Below, in pieces: positions 53,850 through 63,101 of a DNA stretch of 64,000 bases (position 1 is the stretch's first letter; each line of letters opens with the position of its first letter). The position numbers and the translations under genes are program-made. The notes beneath the pieces were generated by a model. The model was not told the DNA's origin. It did no database searches and was given only the letters and a program-made list of their open reading frames with translations. This DNA is from Isochrysis galbana (lineage: Eukaryota; Haptophyta; Isochrysidales; Isochrysidaceae): contig CM030936.1 in assembly GCA_018136815.1 (NCBI GenBank), positions 1,967,694 to 2,031,693 of the forward strand, in the 5' to 3' direction.

Positions 53850-56190
53850 TGCGCCAACTCGTGACTCGTGACAGCGCCGTGCGCGGTGGTGGGTAGCGAA
53901 AGCCGTCGAAGAGCTCGCACTGATTGGGATAGAGCTCAACGACGGCGAACCAAACGCAAGGAAAGTGGATAGGATGCGCGAACTCAATAAAAAGATAGAC
54001 ACGATTCGCAAGAAGTCCAGACCGACGACCAAAGAAAGCTTCGACTCCCTCAAGCACGAGGAGAGAATGACGAAAGAATTCTTTCACAGATTTCGATCAC
54101 GCACCTCTAACAGCGCAATTCCGGAACTATTCGTCACGGGCGACTGGAACGCCCCGGGGAACGACACGAGGAACACAACCGCGGACGATACGGAAATACG
54201 AAACGAACTTCGCAAGTATTACGTATGGTTATATCAGGAACGACATAGCACCAGAGACCGCGAACTCGAAGAAACGCTCGAAACGCGCCCAATGAACAAC
54301 CACGACAGCGATGCCATAGAAGGGAAAATAACGATGGAAGAACTAACCGACGCCGTCACCCAAATAGGAAGCGGCAAAAGCGCGGGACCAGACGCGCTTC
54401 CGGCGGAGTTCTACAAAAGCTTCATCGACCTAGTGAAGCATGACTTTCTTAGGATGCTAAACCTAGCTCTAGAGCAGGGACAACTAAACGTATCAATGAG
54501 GGAAGGCGACATAATCCTTCTATATAAAAAAGGAGATACGCGAGACCCTAGAAACTACAGACCTATCACGCTACTGCAAAGCGATTACAAAATATTAGCT
54601 AAGGTACTTACGAATAGACTAAAAAAAGTAATCGGGAACATAATCTCGAAAGACCAGCTCGGCTTCGTCCCAAAACGGTTAATCGGCGAAGCCACCCATC
54701 TGTTGCAACTGACGAACGCGTACCTAGACGAGACGGGGGAGCCAGGACTCCTCCTAGCGCTCGATTGGGAAAAGGCTTTCGACAGGGTCAATTGGGAGTT
54801 TTACCACTTGGTCCTCGAAAAGCTAAAATTCGGGGAGAACTTCAAAAGGTATGCGAAGGCTCTCACGAACTCCGAGGCGAAACCAATTCGCTATATAAAA
54901 GCGAACGGGGGAAGAAGCTTCCCTTTCAACATAGCGAGCGGCGTCCCCCAAGGATGCCCGCTTTCCCCACTGGCCTTCCTCTTGACGGCAGAGGCCCTCA
55001 CCAGAGCGATAAACGAAGACGAAGACATCGAGGGCATCATAGTGAACGGAGCCGAACTAAAGATAAGCCAATTCGCGGACGATACACAACTCTTAGCGGC
55101 AGACTACGGTAGCCTAGCGCGATCCCTCGGTTGGGTAAAAAGATACGCGGCGGCCTCGTGTGGCAAACCCAACGATCAAAAGTTCGAGGGACTAAGGATG
55201 GGCTCCCTGAGAAGGAAGCGCCCACCCGCGAGATTCCAAAGGTACAAGTGGCTGAAAGGAAACGAGTATGCGACCATATTGGGGGTCCCACTAGGTGGGC
55301 CCCGGGCCATTAAAGAGTTCTGGCGCAAACTAGCCGACAAGATAGAGAGGAAAACCACTATATACGCGCCGCTAACCAAGGATCTATCTATACATGGGAA
55401 AACGAAGGTGGCTAACTTCCTAGTATATTCTATACCTAGATACTGGTTGCAGACACTGGCAGCCCCTAGATCATTCCACACGGCGGTTAAAAGAGCCGTA
55501 GAAAGAATCATGTGGACAAACGCACGCACCGGCCGGAAGCTACAATGGATAAAGCACCCTGAGATCCCGATAAAAAACACTTTGGAGGAAGGGCCACATC
55601 TAGGGCTGGGACTGCTCGACTGGGGCAACCATGTCAAAGCTTTACAAGCCAAATGGATCCTAAACTATCTTGACGCACGCCAAGCACAATGGAAACAAGT
55701 GCTTGACGCGTGGTTCTGCCGCACAAACCTGGGGAGAGCAGCGGTTCTCTCGACGGTCCCCACGAACAAACTCACCGATGGAATAGCGGGCACGAGTAAA
55801 CTTCCCGAGTTTTGGAAGCAGGCGCTAAACAACATTCGCGAACTTAAACTCACATCACTGAAAGTAAGTAGAGAAGGAGCACTCTCGCAACCCATGTGGG
55901 GTAGCCCGACGCACCCGGGACCTAAAATAAACCCCATATGGGCAAAACTATGGAACAAGCTTGAATGTAATACCATACATAACGTATTCAAATACCACGA
56001 AGCGAACACGCCCTCTAAACCAGGCCTCAGGTAGCGCACCGAGGCCGGACCCCGGAAACCGAAGAAAAAGGAAAGAAGGGGGGCAGGGGAAGAGGTGGAG
56101 GGAGGGATGATAAGGGCGGTGTAGATAGCGAAGGGAAGTCCCGTAACTAGTAGGTGTGTAGCCCTGAATCTTCAGAAGTTTTTTTTAAAA
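53850..56190 (+). mobile_element. LINE copy with intact reverse transcriptase, no endonuclease and no CCHC end
   Basis: The coding frame is open from about 53880, upstream of the first ATG at 53965 (AKAVEELALIGIELNDG...), so the copy is cut in the endonuclease-RT linker. The RT frame ends at 56034, and within 15 bases the 3' UTR seen at 41745 begins (ccggaaaccgaagaaaaagg), then tagccctgaatcttcagaag and a T run at 56160-56185. The 300-codon C-terminal region with the zinc knuckle, present at 24.4-25.3 kb, is missing, so this copy carries an internal deletion in addition to 5' truncation. Confidence 0.85.
53965..56034 (+). CDS. LINE reverse transcriptase domain (ORF2 fragment)
   Basis: 689 codons without interruption. 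Motifs in order: SGKSAGPDALPAEFYKSF, ILLYKKGDTRDPRNYRPITLL, KDQLGFVPKR, LLLALDWEKAFDRVNW, SGVPQGCPLSPLAFLL and the catalytic ISQFADDTQLLA (near residue 370), then thumb and connection to YHEANTPSKPGLR and stop. This is a non-LTR RT that would prime on nicked target DNA. All catalytic positions are kept, which suggests a young insertion, but without endonuclease it would depend on other copies or pre-existing nicks. The first ATG is probably not the natural start. Confidence 0.9.
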   Translation: MDRMRELNKKIDTIRKKSRPTTKESFDSLKHEERMTKEFFHRFRSRTSNSAIPELFVTGDWNAPGNDTRNTTADDTEIRNELRKYYVWLYQERHSTRDRELEETLETRPMNNHDSDAIEGKITMEELTDAVTQIGSGKSAGPDALPAEFYKSFIDLVKHDFLRMLNLALEQGQLNVSMREGDIILLYKKGDTRDPRNYRPITLLQSDYKILAKVLTNRLKKVIGNIISKDQLGFVPKRLIGEATHLLQLTNAYLDETGEPGLLLALDWEKAFDRVNWEFYHLVLEKLKFGENFKRYAKALTNSEAKPIRYIKANGGRSFPFNIASGVPQGCPLSPLAFLLTAEALTRAINEDEDIEGIIVNGAELKISQFADDTQLLAADYGSLARSLGWVKRYAAASCGKPNDQKFEGLRMGSLRRKRPPARFQRYKWLKGNEYATILGVPLGGPRAIKEFWRKLADKIERKTTIYAPLTKDLSIHGKTKVANFLVYSIPRYWLQTLAAPRSFHTAVKRAVERIMWTNARTGRKLQWIKHPEIPIKNTLEEGPHLGLGLLDWGNHVKALQAKWILNYLDARQAQWKQVLDAWFCRTNLGRAAVLSTVPTNKLTDGIAGTSKLPEFWKQALNNIRELKLTSLKVSREGALSQPMWGSPTHPGPKINPIWAKLWNKLECNTIHNVFKYHEANTPSKPGLR

Positions 56191-56510
56191 CATTTCCGCA
56201 ATCGCACCATCACACGCCGCATCAAACTGAAGCACACCCTGCCCCTGCCCTCCCCCTCTCCTCCCCCGTGCTAAAGGCACACTCCAAGACTGGCCGGCTG
56301 CGAGCGCCGCCGCTGCCGCCTGGTCCACCTCCCTCACAGCCACCTTCTTCCGCTTCCTCGCTCCCTTGTCATCCTCATTGGCGCGCACCTTCTCAACCAG
56401 CGCCAAGAAAGACGAATCATCTGCCGGGCACTGTGCAGACTGGTTGCGACAGCTCGCCCGGTCGCCTCCGAAAGTTGGGCACTCGGGCCCATCGGCGGGT
56501 CACGTTAGTG
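56185..56510 (-). CDS. Unrecognised coding segment ended by the LINE tail
   Basis: The minus-strand frame from about 56502 reads DGPECPTFGGDRASCRNQ and CPADDSSFLALVEKVRAN, then KGARKRKKVAV (nuclear-localisation-like) and an Ala-rich stretch, ending MF and a TAA. That stop lies at the T-run end of the neighbouring LINE, so the LINE may have inserted into this gene and supplied the stop. Upstream frames at 56505-56823 may hold another exon. Family unknown. Confidence 0.3.
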
Positions 56511-56823
56511 TAGTTGTCGGGGCCACACATGGCCGACTACGGCGCGATGCACGCGGGCGGCGGCGGCGATTGGCGTGGCTGCAAGGGCGGCACCTTTGAA
56601 TATTGTGCTCGGTGAGCCATTCTGTCCCAGTGGATGGCCGAGAAAGCACCGCCAGCGCGCCCGGTATTGGTGGGAAGTTGGGTGCTTGAGCGCATTTCGG
56701 TACCTTAACGTCGATGCGGTTTCTTCGCCAAGGCCGATATTCGACAAGGTGTGCAAGAGTGGAGAGGGCAATTGGCTCGGCCACTCGGGCAGCATTTTTT
56801 GATGTAACGCTTTGCGCGGTCAT

Positions 56824-57575
56824 TAGTAGAAGTAGATGAAAAAAACCCGTGCGGCTTGCCCGGTAGTGGTGCCAAGTTAGCCGCTCTAGCCCTCGGCGAC
56901 GAGCGGTTTACGTGAGCGTCTTGAGTATTGTGACACTTTAGTACATATTGAAGTCGAAGAAAAAGAGTATGAATGACTTATGGTCCAGTGTGCATAGAAG
57001 TAGGCCTTGTGAACTTAGTGAGCCGGCGTCAAAAATTTCCTTGCTATTCGATGTTTGTGCTTCGCATAAAGGGCCTCACTAAAATATACCGGAGGGGGGC
57101 CCGACAGTATTTCTCGTCGCCGTCTTCGAAGGCCTGAAATGCGGTATTTTTCAAAAATTTCGCCGGAGAACCCCGCATTTTTTTTGCTGATCCATGCTAT
57201 CTGAACCCATAGGGAGCTTATTTAGCCCCTCATTTGCTCATTGTAGCTGGTGCCCTCCGCACCCCCATAGTGAGTGACCGGGCTAGTAGCGGGCGTGGCT
57301 GCATAGCTAAGGTGCAGAGTCGCGGGCGCGGTGAGACTATTAAGAAGATTTTTTTTCTCCCCCTAACTACTGCGACAAGTAGAGCACGAGGGGACAGGCC
57401 GCAAGGCAGGTGGAGGGAGAGATAAGGGATGCGGGCGTGGCTGCTGACTAGACGTGCAAGATCGCGCGCGCGGCGGGATCATTAAAATTTTTTAAAGTGT
57501 GGCTTTAAAAATTAATATTGAAATGGTTATGATATTGAAATAACTACTAGTAGATAATTTCAACTAGATAATCTG
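56824..57575. repeat. Spacer with two inverted TAGCCACGCC repeat copies
   Basis: 57280-57360 and 57425-57495 (minus orientation: gcgggcgtggctgc ... gcgcgcgcgg ... then a T run) are copies of the short dispersed repeat. 56824-57270 contains no recognised feature; 57490-57570 is the AT-rich 5' flank of the Taspase gene. Confidence 0.5.
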
Positions 57576-58892
57576 ATGGTTCAACTGAGTCCGTCCCATA
57601 TTCGACAGAACGCGACCTATCCTAGGTGTCGGATGTCGGCGGGACCGGCCGGGTCGGCGGACGCGAGGACTGAGTCAGAGTTCCTCGTCGTTGTACACGC
57701 TGGCGCCGGGTACCACTCGAAAAGCAGGGAAGAGACTTTCCTCGCAGCGTGCCGGCGGGCATGCGGAGCCGCTCGAGCTCGTCTGCTCGCACAAGGCTCG
57801 TCACTCGAGGCGGTTGCAGATGCGGTTGCAGTCCTCGAAGATGACGAGAGCTGCAATGCTGGCAAAGGTTCAAATCTAACGTTGGATGGCCGCGTTGAGT
57901 GTGATGCCTCCATAATGGATGGCGAAAGTGGCGCTTGGGGCGGTGTTGCCGCCGTATCAAGCGTGCGCAACCCCATAAGGGTTGCGACACTCCTTGCCTC
58001 TGACCAGATGCAGGAGGTGCCCCTCTCGTGCGGAAGGGTTCGTCCCATTCTCCTCTGCGGTGATGGTGCACGCAACTGGGCAGAAAGCCGTCGACAAGTT
58101 GTCACTTGTGCAGAGTCCGACGAGCTAATCACCTCCGAGGCGAGGCGCCGATGGAAGAAGTACAAGAGGTTAGTGGATGGCAAGAGTACCTTGTGCAACA
58201 ATGTGGCAAGTGGAAGTCAGCCCTCATCAGCGCCTCCAATCAGCGAAGTGTATGATGATAGCCTGCTCGGTGACACCGTTGGAGCTATATGTTGTGACGG
58301 GAAACTTCGTGTTGCTGCAGCAGTGAGCTCAGGAGGGCATTGGCTTAAGCATCCTGGACGCATTGGCGAAGCTGCGTCCTTCGGTGCTGGTTGTTGGGCG
58401 CAAGTTGTCACAACGGAGAAGGATCGCCAAGCAGTCGGTGTTTCCGTGTCCGGTGTAGGAGAGGCTGTCATGCAGGGGCTCGTGGCTAGGACAGTTGGGA
58501 ATGCTTGCGTACGTGGAAAAGAGCCATCTGAAGTCGCGCTCACTTCACTTGCTCAAGTGGAAGCAGGTGCTGCCGGCCTAGTTGGCATTGCATGTAGCTC
58601 TCGCTCAACAACCGGCGCAGAGGTTTTCTGGGCCCACGGCACGCCATCGCTGGCTCTAGCCTATATTCATCATGGGATGCCCGAACCCGTTGCGATGGTG
58701 TCGAGGACTCTGGAAGGATCCGTGTCAGTATCTGGAAAATTTGTATGTTTCCGAGGTGCATATGATTTTGCGGATGGAAGCGGTAGTGGCTCTCTTCCTC
58801 ATCATGCGTCGCAAGGAGCGCAAAGTGGAGAGGCCAGCAGCCAGCACGAGAGACCTAAAAGAGCCCGGGCAGAGATGAGGCCACACGTGTGA
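57576..58892 (+). CDS. TASP1: Taspase 1 (threonine aspartase), N-terminal nucleophile hydrolase
   Basis: A 438-residue single-exon ORF from the ATG at 57576. It follows human Taspase 1 throughout: VVVHAGAGYHS, VLEDDESCNAGKGSNLTLDG, ECDASIMDGESGAWGGVAAVSSV, NP-V-AT core, GDTVGAICCDGKLRVAAAVSSGGHWLKHPGR and GAGCWAQVVT. Thr234 in GDTVGA is the predicted autocleavage site and nucleophile (the human residue has the same number). The SGG and WLKHPGR context is Taspase-specific, not the related asparaginase/AGA pattern. Taspase cleaves nuclear proteins after Asp at Q-x-D-G sites (MLL and TFIIA in animals). The C-terminus has a basic KRAR motif. No intron and no signal peptide. Confidence 0.93.
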   Translation: MVQLSPSHIRQNATYPRCRMSAGPAGSADARTESEFLVVVHAGAGYHSKSREETFLAACRRACGAARARLLAQGSSLEAVADAVAVLEDDESCNAGKGSNLTLDGRVECDASIMDGESGAWGGVAAVSSVRNPIRVATLLASDQMQEVPLSCGRVRPILLCGDGARNWAESRRQVVTCAESDELITSEARRRWKKYKRLVDGKSTLCNNVASGSQPSSAPPISEVYDDSLLGDTVGAICCDGKLRVAAAVSSGGHWLKHPGRIGEAASFGAGCWAQVVTTEKDRQAVGVSVSGVGEAVMQGLVARTVGNACVRGKEPSEVALTSLAQVEAGAAGLVGIACSSRSTTGAEVFWAHGTPSLALAYIHHGMPEPVAMVSRTLEGSVSVSGKFVCFRGAYDFADGSGSGSLPHHASQGAQSGEASSQHERPKRARAEMRPHV

Positions 58893-59262
58893 TGAATGGT
58901 ATGACGCGACATGTTGTTCAGCGTTAGGCTACTTATATCAACTCAATCATTCTGCTAAATTTCGTTACTACTATTGGGGGTTGCATGGGGTTTTGTGTAC
59001 AGCAATTACCGCTTTCGATTCGGCACAACTCCTACCTACTCCTACCACACGTGCTCCATTCGCGAAGAACTAAGGGCTCGCGCGGGGTCGACGGCGTCTG
59101 GTGCAAGAAAGTCCGTGCTCTTGTTTTAGCTTCTAGCCCATGTTTTGGGCGACGCTTCGCCGCTTCTTGTTCCCATTCGCATGCCCTCGCCGACCACCTT
59201 GGATGGCGGATACGCCACAATAGTTCCATGTATATCTGAAGATAGTCAAACTATTGTTATAG
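58893..59262. other. Taspase 3' flank, nothing assigned
   Basis: Moderate GC, overlapping short frames, no domain. 59240-59262 is a small inverted repeat (gatagtcaaactat). Confidence 0.35.
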
Positions 59263-59535
59263 TTTGAGCGATGGAGCGCGCGCCGACCGCTCCCACCTCC
59301 CAGCCCCCCGCCGCCACGACGCCCCACAGCCCACAGGGGCCGCCCCAAGCCGCCGGAGCCGGAGCGCTCGCAGGCCTACACGCTCCTCCAGCGTGTTGCC
59401 GCCGGCGAAGTCGCCCTCCGCCACGTCGGCACAGAACACATGGCGGCCGACTTTCTGACGAAATGGCTCCCCAAGCGCAAGCTCGACGCGTGCGTCCGTT
59501 ACGCCACCAACGCCTGGGCCCATGCCTCCACCTGA
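59263..59535 (+). pseudogene. Ty1/copia pol C-terminal remnant behind a LINE-like 5' end
   Basis: In frame 1 from about 59359 to the TGA at 59533-59535 the sequence reads AYTLLQRVAAGEVALRHVGTE, HMAADFLTKWLPKRKLDACV and RYATNAWAHAST: the end of a copia RNase H with the DFLTK motif (xADxLTK is diagnostic). It starts abruptly. Just upstream, after a small hairpin, ATGGAGCGCGCGCCG (59271) repeats the first codons of LINE ORF1 (27919). Frame and context differ, so this is a junction of two retroelement fragments. Confidence 0.7.
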
Positions 59536-60480
59536 ATCATTCGGCCGCGTCTCCCCTCTCCCCGTCTTCTGCGATGCGCGCGCCGCCCCGATATCGGCTC
59601 TCGCATCGGGGGAGGTGTTGCGGGTAAAGGGGGGGGCCTTGTACATTCCCCCCCGTATGTTCCGTTTTTTAGGTCTTCCCGCGCGACTCCCCCTCCGTCG
59701 CCGCGCCCCAGTCCCCTTTCTCCCCGTATCTTCCCGTATCGGTCCGCCCCCCCTCTCCTCTCCTCTCCCCGGCTCCCCCGCGGAAGCCCTCTCCCCTCTC
59801 TCCCCTCCCGTCTCTCCCCGAGTGCTTCCTTGAGTTTCCGGCCCCCTTTTGTCTATTTCTTTCCCGCGCGATTCCCTTTCCCCCCGCGCGTGACGTTTTC
59901 CCCTCCGTGTCTTGACTACGTTTTGCGCCACCGCTCGAGCGCTCCCTGTGCCCCCTCGTCCGTCCTCCGTCCCCGTTCTCGTGCTGCTGCGCCCCGTGAT
60001 GGCTGAGAGAGCGCCCATGTCTTCGGCCCCGTCCCCGCGCGCTTCCCCGGCTCCCCATTGTTCACCCCCCACGCTCCAGTCGGGCCTTACATCTCATGTT
60101 ACAGTTCATCCTCCACTCACACCCAGTCGCACCACAGCCACAGCTCCATACGATCCACCACAAATCAATTGCCAACAGATGCGGCAAAGTCATGCCGCCG
60201 AAGCCGCACAGCGCACAGCATGGACCCAAACAAAGGGAAAGACCCACTAAAGCCAGCCCTAACACAACCCATCCCACAACCGGCGCAGCAGTCGCGCAAG
60301 CGAGCCGATCCTCAGTCGTCAGTCGGATCCGAAGCCGACTCTAACCACCACCACCACACATCTTGCTGAGCGTGAAGGCTTCCATGTACTCAGGGAGGTG
60401 TTGTTCCGTCAATTATGGGACAAATCGAATGGAGCCATCAAATGTCCACAGTCATTTATACGCGAATAACAAGCGGCGCA
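59536..60480. other. C/T-rich region downstream of the copia tail
   Basis: The plus strand is strongly pyrimidine-rich to about 60000. A small ORF at 60018 (MSSAPSPRASPAP...) resembles the start at 12371. The region could include a copia LTR, but no second LTR allows it to be bounded. 60080-60400 has no recognised feature. Confidence 0.35.
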
Positions 60481-60670
60481 AATCTGTGGGAGGCGTTAGA
60501 ACTTATAGCGTCGTATGACATCTTGTTAGCTATAGCTAGCATTCCTAGCCACATACACCGGACGAGCCATGCGCCAACCGCGCACACCCCCATCGCGGGG
60601 TAGGGGCTCCGTTGCCATCGAAGGGCTACGGTCCCGCAGCATTAAGGTTATGGTTATACTAACACAAGAA
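60480..60670 (+). repeat. RPVYVARNAS-type dispersed repeat copy
   Basis: Matches 8243-8345 and 31770-31910 (acttatagcgtcgtatgaca, cggacgagccatgcgccaac, ggggctccgttgcc, ttaaggttat). On the minus strand it reads GWRMARPVYVARNAS. Confidence 0.55.
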
Positions 60671-60762
60671 TAAAACTCTGACGGGAGGAGAGACAGTGGT
60701 TTGTCAGTTAGTACGGAGTTCTGCCGGCGCGCCGACGTCCGACCGGCCGCAACGCCGCGGCG

Positions 60763-62614
60763 ATGGTTCTCCACCTCGAGCACACTGAGTCGCAGGAGGT
60801 GGGCGAGGCGCAGGAGGTTGGCGAGGCGCAGGAGGTGGGCGAGGTGGAGGAGGTGGGCGAGGCGCAGGAGGTGGGCGCGGCGCAGGAGGTGGGCGAGGCG
60901 GAGGAGGTGGGCGAGGCGCAGGAGGAGGGCGAGGCGCAATTCATTGCTGACGATAAGGACGAGCAGCAGACCAGATGGAACTGCACGCCGCGCTACGAAG
61001 TGCTCTGGAGTGCCGAGAACATCGACCCTGCCTGTCTGACACACGCACTGCGCAAGCGGCCGTGGTTCCAGGGCGACAGACAGCGTGAATGGGTGCATAA
61101 GCGTGTCGTGGCCCTGGGGCATGAGGCGAATGCACGGGGCCACCACTTTATCGCGCATTCTTGCTTCGAGTGAGCACTGCTTGGGGGCGGAACCGCCTCT
61201 TCCCAATGCAACGGCCATCTGTGTATGTCATCGTGCCTCGTGGTCCTGCATGCCTGAATGCTTGCCTACATGCCTAAGTGCAGCCTCCCGCGTGGTTTGC
61301 ATGGCCGTTCTGCACGCAGATGTGCCTTTTGCGCAAAAGGAAGCACAGCAGATCTCATATCGTCCATCAATATGCGGCTTAAGCTTGGACAGCCAACCCT
61401 GGCAGGTGAGTCACCACAGCGCACGCAATCTCACTGCTGACCCCCTTCATCCAGTCTGATACTGTGCGGAGAGTGTGAGTGCCACTATCCGCTCCATTGC
61501 TGTCCAACCCGTTAGCAGGCCTCTTGTATAGGCGCGTGCTACATTTCACCCTGACAAGAGCACAGCGAGAACTTGTGGAACGCAAGCTGACAGAGGCCAG
61601 TGCTATGTGTAAAAAGCGGGAGGAGGTGTGCTGGCAATCTCAACCCGGCCGCGCCAGCATCACGTTGATATTCTCTCCCCCAACTGCCTTGCTGCCAGTA
61701 CGCCCATCCCATTTTCGAAGGTGTCTTCATACGTTTATGTATGTACGCGCGTTCTGTTTGCCTGTGATGCCGATCGGCACTTCGTTCTCTAATGAATTGT
61801 GCAGGTGGGATGCTCAGTCATGGAGGACGAATTTGGGCAGTTGACTTCTCCGCCAAAGTTTTCATTCGGATACGTCGAACGGCAACAGTTGATCCGCTTC
61901 ATTCGGTATGTCTCGCAGGCAAGAGCTTATCAGCTCGAGGCCGACACAGGTCGGGCACATTCACGGAGACTTGTTCCCGCTGGCACGGGCACCTTGCAAC
62001 CATTTTGTCCTGGTGGTTTCCATATGTTGAGCAAACGTGTGCCATATGCTTTGGTGCTTGAGGAGACGAATGGGAAGGGTAGGTTCAATGATTTTGGTGA
62101 TGAAACTTCTCTGACCACCAAGACGAACTTTTTCTTTCCTACAGGCAAGAAGGACATAACTGTAAGAGAGAGCGCGAGTACGAGCAGGTGAGTTGGATTC
62201 CACACCGCTTGTTGCCTAGCTGCGCAATCCATCTAGTAATAGAACCTCATTGGAATCCTCACTGCTTCTCTACCTCGCACATCAAGTGAAAGGTCTTAAC
62301 CCATCAAGAAGCGTCCTTACCCGATTTTTGCATAGGCATGCCACTGGTTCGATGTGGCTCTAGTTCTCTCACGGTCACCCACAGATTTGTTGTCTTCTGC
62401 GAATATGCGCACTAGGCTTGAAGCTGCATCACCTATTGCCCGTGCTCTCTATTTGCACGCCTTTACGCTTCCTATTGTGATGTGTGCGGCGCATCTTGAA
62501 TTGATAGAGAGGAAATTGGACTCCATCGCTGAACAAGAAGCAAGCGACAGGCGGCTTGGATTAGCTACAGTTCAAGGTGATGTCCAGGCAAGTCTGAAGT
62601 CTTTAACAACATAA
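60763..62614 (+). CDS. Unrecognised multi-exon gene with an internally duplicated module
   Basis: The ATG at 60763 opens a segment with about eight imperfect 18-base repeats encoding (EAQEVG), then a non-repetitive part (RYEVLWSAENIDPACLTHAL, WFQGDRQREWVHKRVVALG). Further exons I infer: one ending at 61408 (ADLISSINMRLKLGQPTLA), 61516-61625 (GLLYRRVLHFTL, RELVERKLTEASAM), 61805-62078 (MEDEFGQLTSPPKFSFGYVERQQLIRF, FCPGGFHMLSKRVPYALVLEET), 62145-62187, and a last exon to the stop at 62614 (LLSSANMRTRLEAASPIARALYLHAFTL, LELIERKLDSI). Exons near 61.4-61.6 and 62.4 kb are homologous to each other. Several GT-AG junctions fit in phase; the first and last do not close with confidence. No family recognised. 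Confidence 0.5.
60793..60938 (+). repeat. 18-base in-frame tandem repeat
   Basis: Unit ggcgaggcgcaggaggt(g), about eight copies with single-base changes (gaggtg, gcggcg variants). Frame is preserved throughout, encoding an acidic Gln/Val/Gly repeat; length probably varies between strains. Confidence 0.75.
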
Positions 62615-62649
62615 CGGAAGGCCCCACTCTAAGTGGAAGATCCTAGCCG

Positions 62650-62790
62650 TAAAAAAGATCTGAAGATTCGGGGCTAAATACCTGCTGTGGACTAGGTATG
62701 CTTTACCTCACCACTGACACCGCAACTAAGTTTAGACTTGGTTCACCCATGGTGGGGCACGAGCCGCCCATCCCACTTGAATATTTTGCC
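62650..62790 (-). mobile_element. LINE 3' end fragment, second subfamily
   Basis: The minus strand ends tagccccgaatcttcagatc then a T run (62650-62680), the LINE tail. Its 3' UTR (cgggctcgtgcc, catgggtgaaccaagtctaaacttagttgc) matches 52680-52745 rather than the UTR at 56040, showing a second subfamily. Confidence 0.6.
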
Positions 62791-63101
62791 TGCGGGGTAA
62801 AGGGAAGAAATGGTGCCGTGAGTACCGAAGGGGAGTCTCGGTACCCGCAGCATCACTCACAAGAGGTGGCAGCTTGCGCCGCCGCGCTAAGCTGCCGATT
62901 TTGTGCTTGTCAGAGCAAGGCTGCTCTCACTCTTGGAGATTGCCTGCGAGGGCGCGCCGGCAGCTAGCGCGGAACGCGGTTCTTGCGATTCATCTTAAAG
63001 GCATGAAGTAGAGGAGTTGTCGCATCCGCGATCGACTTCTGACCTTGCGTCTTTGTGCTCTTTCGTTCTTGTTGCCGCGGAGTTTTACTCGTAATTTGTA
63101 G
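62791..63101. other. Spacer or 5' part of the next gene
   Basis: The frame around 62700-62967 ends AACAAALSCRFCACQSKAALTLGDCL; it is not recognised and could be an upstream exon. 63070-63101 ends in a good acceptor (ttttactcgtaatttgtag). Confidence 0.3.

Noticed and set aside
59257-60072. Minus-strand 271-codon Gly/Arg/Glu ORF
   Set aside because: Shadow of C/T-rich DNA and of the copia remnant on the plus strand.
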